Origin: Caulobacter sp. | Lineage (GTDB): Bacteria; Pseudomonadota; Alphaproteobacteria; Caulobacterales; Caulobacteraceae | DNA length: 9,047 nt | Direction of reading: 5' to 3' | NCBI GenBank assembly: GCA_028291125.1 | Contig: JAQGIN010000181.1 | Coordinates: forward strand, 1 to 9,047 | Shown here: positions 7,142 through 9,047 of the stretch, in pieces | Layout of the letters: the number at the start of each line of letters is the position of its first letter | Numbering within the stretch: the first letter of the stretch is position 1 | The notes under the pieces: model-generated | Told to the model about the DNA's origin: nothing | The model's input: the letters and a program-made list of their open reading frames with translations, nothing else | Databases searched by the model: none | Position numbers and translations under genes: made by a program

Positions 7142-8802
7142 TAGAAGCCGAGCGCCAGGCCCTCGGCGCGGGGGTCGGAGCCGCCGACGAGGACGCCAGT
7201 CGTGGGGTCGCGGGCGATGATCTGGGCCGCGCCGGTTCCGCCCCAGGCGCCGGTGAGCTTCACCGGGTGGCCGCGCGCGGCGAGCTCGGCCAGGGCCGCC
7301 TCGCCCAGGCGGGCCTCGACCCGCAGCTCATAGGGGTTGGGCCGGTCGGCGGGATCGGTTCCGGGCCAGATGCTCCAGCGCGGCGCCTCGACGGCGGCCT
7401 GCACGTCGAGCCCGCCATCGATCAGGGCCGACAGCATCTGCAGGTTCCACTGCGGCTGGCCGTCGCCGCCCGGCGTGCCGCCGACCATCACCGGCATCCC
7501 CGTCGCGTCGGCGGCCAGCCAGCAGTTCAGGGTGTGCATGGTCTTCTTGCCGGGCGCGAACTGGTTGGGGTGGCCGTCGTCCAGGCTGAAGCCGCGGCCC
7601 ACGCGGTTGTTCAGCAGCACGCCGGTGTCGCCGGCGACGATCCCCGAACCAAAGGCGCTGGAGACCGACTGGATCAGCGAGACCATCATGCCGCCGCGGT
7701 CGACGACGCAGAAATAGGTGGTGTCGCCATCGGCCATGGGCCCAGGGGCAGCCTCGTCCGCCGCCCGGTTCGGGTCGATGCCGGCGAACCGCGCGCGGGC
7801 CCAGTCCTTCGACAGCAGCCGGTCCATCGGCGTGGGGCCGAAGGCCGGGTCGCGGGCGTAGGCGATGCGGTCGGCGTAGGCCAGGCGTGCGGCCTCGGCG
7901 AGGGCATGCACGGCGCCCGTGTCTCCTCTGGCCAAGGCTTCCGCGCCGATGTTCTCCGCGATGTTGAGCGCCTCCAGCAGGATCAGCCCTTGAGTGGGCA
8001 GTCCGGTCTGGAAGATCGTGAGGCCGCGGTAGGTGGTGGCGATCGGCGGCTCCAGCACCGTCGCATGGCCGGCCAGGTCGTCGGCCGAGAGCGCGCCGCC
8101 CAGCGCCTGGACCGCGCTGGCGATGCGGTCGGCCAGCGCGCCCCGATAGAAGGCCTGGGGCCCGTCCTGGCCGATGTGGCGCAGGATGCGCGCCAGGTCG
8201 GGCTGGCGCAGGATCTCGCCCGGCTCGGGCGAGCGGCCCTGCGGCAGCAGGACGGCGGCGGTGGAGGGCGTCCGGGCCAACATCTGCGCATGCAGCGCGA
8301 TGGCGCCCGCGCCAAACACCGTCAGCGGGAAGCCAGCTTCGGCCTGGTGGATGGCGTGCTGCACAAGCTCGGCCAGCGGCTGGCTGCCGAACCGCTCCAG
8401 CAGGGCGCCGTAGGCATGGACCATGCCGGGCACGCCGATCGAGAGCGGTCCGGTCAAGGGCATCTTGCCGGTGTGTCCGCCCGCTGCCCGCATCTGCTCG
8501 AGGCTCGCGCCGCGCGGGGCGACACCGCTCCCCAACACCGCCACCGGCTCGGCGTCCGGTGCATGGACGATGGCGAACAGGTCGCCGCCCAGTCCGCACA
8601 TCTCGGGCATCACGACGGACGCGGTGAGGCCCGCGGCGACGGCGGCGTCCACCGCATTGCCGCCGTTGCGCAGCACGTCCAGCCCGGCGTTGACGATCAG
8701 CGGGTGGGCGGCGGCGACCATGCCCTGGCGGGCGTAGGTCGGGCCGACCCTGCGCCTCGCCCAGGCCGGACGGGGCGCGCCGGCTTGCGGGAAACCCAGC
8801 AC
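7141..8802 (-). CDS. Gamma-glutamyltransferase-fold Ntn hydrolase, atypical substrate site (YwrD/acylase-like branch)
   Basis: This 553-residue precursor belongs to the GGT family, which self-cleaves before a threonine that becomes the nucleophile. The N-terminal signature GGNAVDAAVAAGLTASVV (47-64) and GLGGDLF (70-76) are present. The cleavage site is D360/T361 in GDTTYFCVVD, giving subunits of about 360 and 193 residues. GSGIVAGDTGVLLNN (385-399) and GGTPGGDGQPQ (441-451) are also typical. Residues that hold the glutamyl group in E. coli GGT appear changed (R114 to S92, N411 to S381, D433 to R403 or G404, S462-S463 to H423-T424). True transpeptidase activity is therefore doubtful, and a peptidase or amide/lactam acylase role is possible. 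No signal peptide is visible, so the enzyme is probably cytoplasmic. The GTG start at 8802 is chosen because the protein then opens as this branch usually does, with MLGFP, basic residues and YARQGMVAAAHPL. It follows the peptidase gene by 4 nt. Confidence 0.9.
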   Translation of the reverse strand: MLGFPQAGAPRPAWARRRVGPTYARQGMVAAAHPLIVNAGLDVLRNGGNAVDAAVAAGLTASVVMPEMCGLGGDLFAIVHAPDAEPVAVLGSGVAPRGASLEQMRAAGGHTGKMPLTGPLSIGVPGMVHAYGALLERFGSQPLAELVQHAIHQAEAGFPLTVFGAGAIALHAQMLARTPSTAAVLLPQGRSPEPGEILRQPDLARILRHIGQDGPQAFYRGALADRIASAVQALGGALSADDLAGHATVLEPPIATTYRGLTIFQTGLPTQGLILLEALNIAENIGAEALARGDTGAVHALAEAARLAYADRIAYARDPAFGPTPMDRLLSKDWARARFAGIDPNRAADEAAPGPMADGDTTYFCVVDRGGMMVSLIQSVSSAFGSGIVAGDTGVLLNNRVGRGFSLDDGHPNQFAPGKKTMHTLNCWLAADATGMPVMVGGTPGGDGQPQWNLQMLSALIDGGLDVQAAVEAPRWSIWPGTDPADRPNPYELRVEARLGEAALAELAARGHPVKLTGAWGGTGAAQIIARDPTTGVLVGGSDPRAEGLALGF

Positions 8803-8809
8803 GGCCTCA
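8800..8809 (-). promoter_or_regulatory. Stop/start coupling junction TGAGGCCGTG between the hydrolase and GGT-like genes
   Basis: Read on the minus strand, the hydrolase stop TGA (8809-8807) is followed by GGCC and then the GTG start (8802-8800). The GAGG inside this string is only 2 nt from GTG, too close for a normal Shine-Dalgarno. Translation of the second gene therefore probably depends on ribosomes finishing the first. No other RBS is apparent in the last bases of the upstream gene. Confidence 0.5.
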
Positions 8810-9047
8810 GGCGCCGCGAGCGGGCGAGGGGGCCTTGAGCGGCGGCAGGCCGTCCATGATGGCGGTCAGCGCCAGGACGTTTTCCTTCTCCATGGCGCTG
8901 TGGCCGGCGGTGGTCTTGACGTAGGTCGCCGGCGTCGCGCCCGCCGCCGCCAGCGCCTCCACCAGGCGCGAGGCCTGGGTCAGCGGGCATACCTGGTCGA
9001 ACCGGCCATGCACGATGTGCGTCGGAATGGGCGCCATCGCCGCGGCG
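8807..9047 (-). CDS. pip: Prolyl-aminopeptidase-like alpha/beta hydrolase (peptidase family S33), C-terminal fragment
   Basis: Only the last 79 residues are in the window; the frame is still open at the right edge, and the ATG at 9037 is internal. The visible part carries IPTHIVHGRFDQVCPL, with the acid residue of the catalytic triad expected at Asp17 of the fragment, and AGHSAMEKENVLAL, with the catalytic histidine at His49. The VHGR(Y/F)D..CPL and AGHSA..(E/K)EN spacing is that of bacterial proline iminopeptidases, which remove N-terminal proline from peptides. The serine nucleophile and the lid domain lie outside the window, so another S33 or alpha/beta hydrolase cannot be excluded. It is the upstream partner of the GGT-like gene, in a likely two-gene or longer operon whose promoter is outside the window. 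Confidence 0.8.
   Translation of the reverse strand, partial: AAAMAPIPTHIVHGRFDQVCPLTQASRLVEALAAAGATPATYVKTTAGHSAMEKENVLALTAIMDGLPPLKAPSPARGA

Noticed and set aside
7087..8838. A 583-residue open frame on the plus strand opposite the GGT-like gene.
   Set aside because: Same codon-bias shadow effect. The minus strand encodes a full-length GGT-family protein with its catalytic motif, and the plus-strand product has no domain.

Overview
This GC-rich window, with strong G/C bias at third codon positions, looks chromosomal and alphaproteobacterial. The arrangement of a TetR-type repressor divergent from an acrA-acrB-nodT operon is the one I recall for the Caulobacter crescentus tipR / acrAB2-nodT locus, so a Caulobacterales relative (Caulobacter, Phenylobacterium, Brevundimonas or similar) is the best guess. 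That placement rests on gene order and remembered motifs, not on a search.

Layout from left to right. A two-domain VOC (glyoxalase / bleomycin-resistance fold) protein enters from beyond the left edge and ends at 601. It converges on a TetR-family regulator on the minus strand (630-1226). A 182-bp intergenic region (1227-1408) follows, with a perfect 22-bp palindrome at 1320-1341 and promoter-like elements on both strands. Next comes a tightly packed plus-strand operon for a complete tripartite RND drug efflux pump. It encodes a periplasmic adaptor lipoprotein (1409-2557), an inner-membrane proton/drug antiporter (2567-5704) and an outer-membrane channel lipoprotein (5706-7124). After a 16-bp convergent gap there is a minus-strand pair: a gamma-glutamyltransferase-fold Ntn hydrolase (7141-8802), and upstream of it the C-terminal end of a prolyl-aminopeptidase-like alpha/beta hydrolase that runs off the right edge (8807-9047).

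The central unit is self-contained. The TetR protein probably binds the palindrome and represses the pump operon, and perhaps its own gene, until an inducer releases it. The three pump subunits then assemble across both membranes. The minus-strand pair on the right looks like a separate peptide- or amide-hydrolysing operon with translational coupling between its genes.

No RNA genes, insertion sequences, CRISPR arrays or phage genes were seen. I do not see a wholly new system. The points most worth a second look are the operator with its possible face-to-face promoters, the likely adaptor misannotation risk (an upstream TTG start would place the operator inside the gene), and the GGT-fold enzyme, which keeps the catalytic threonine but has lost several residues that E. 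coli GGT uses to bind the gamma-glutamyl group.
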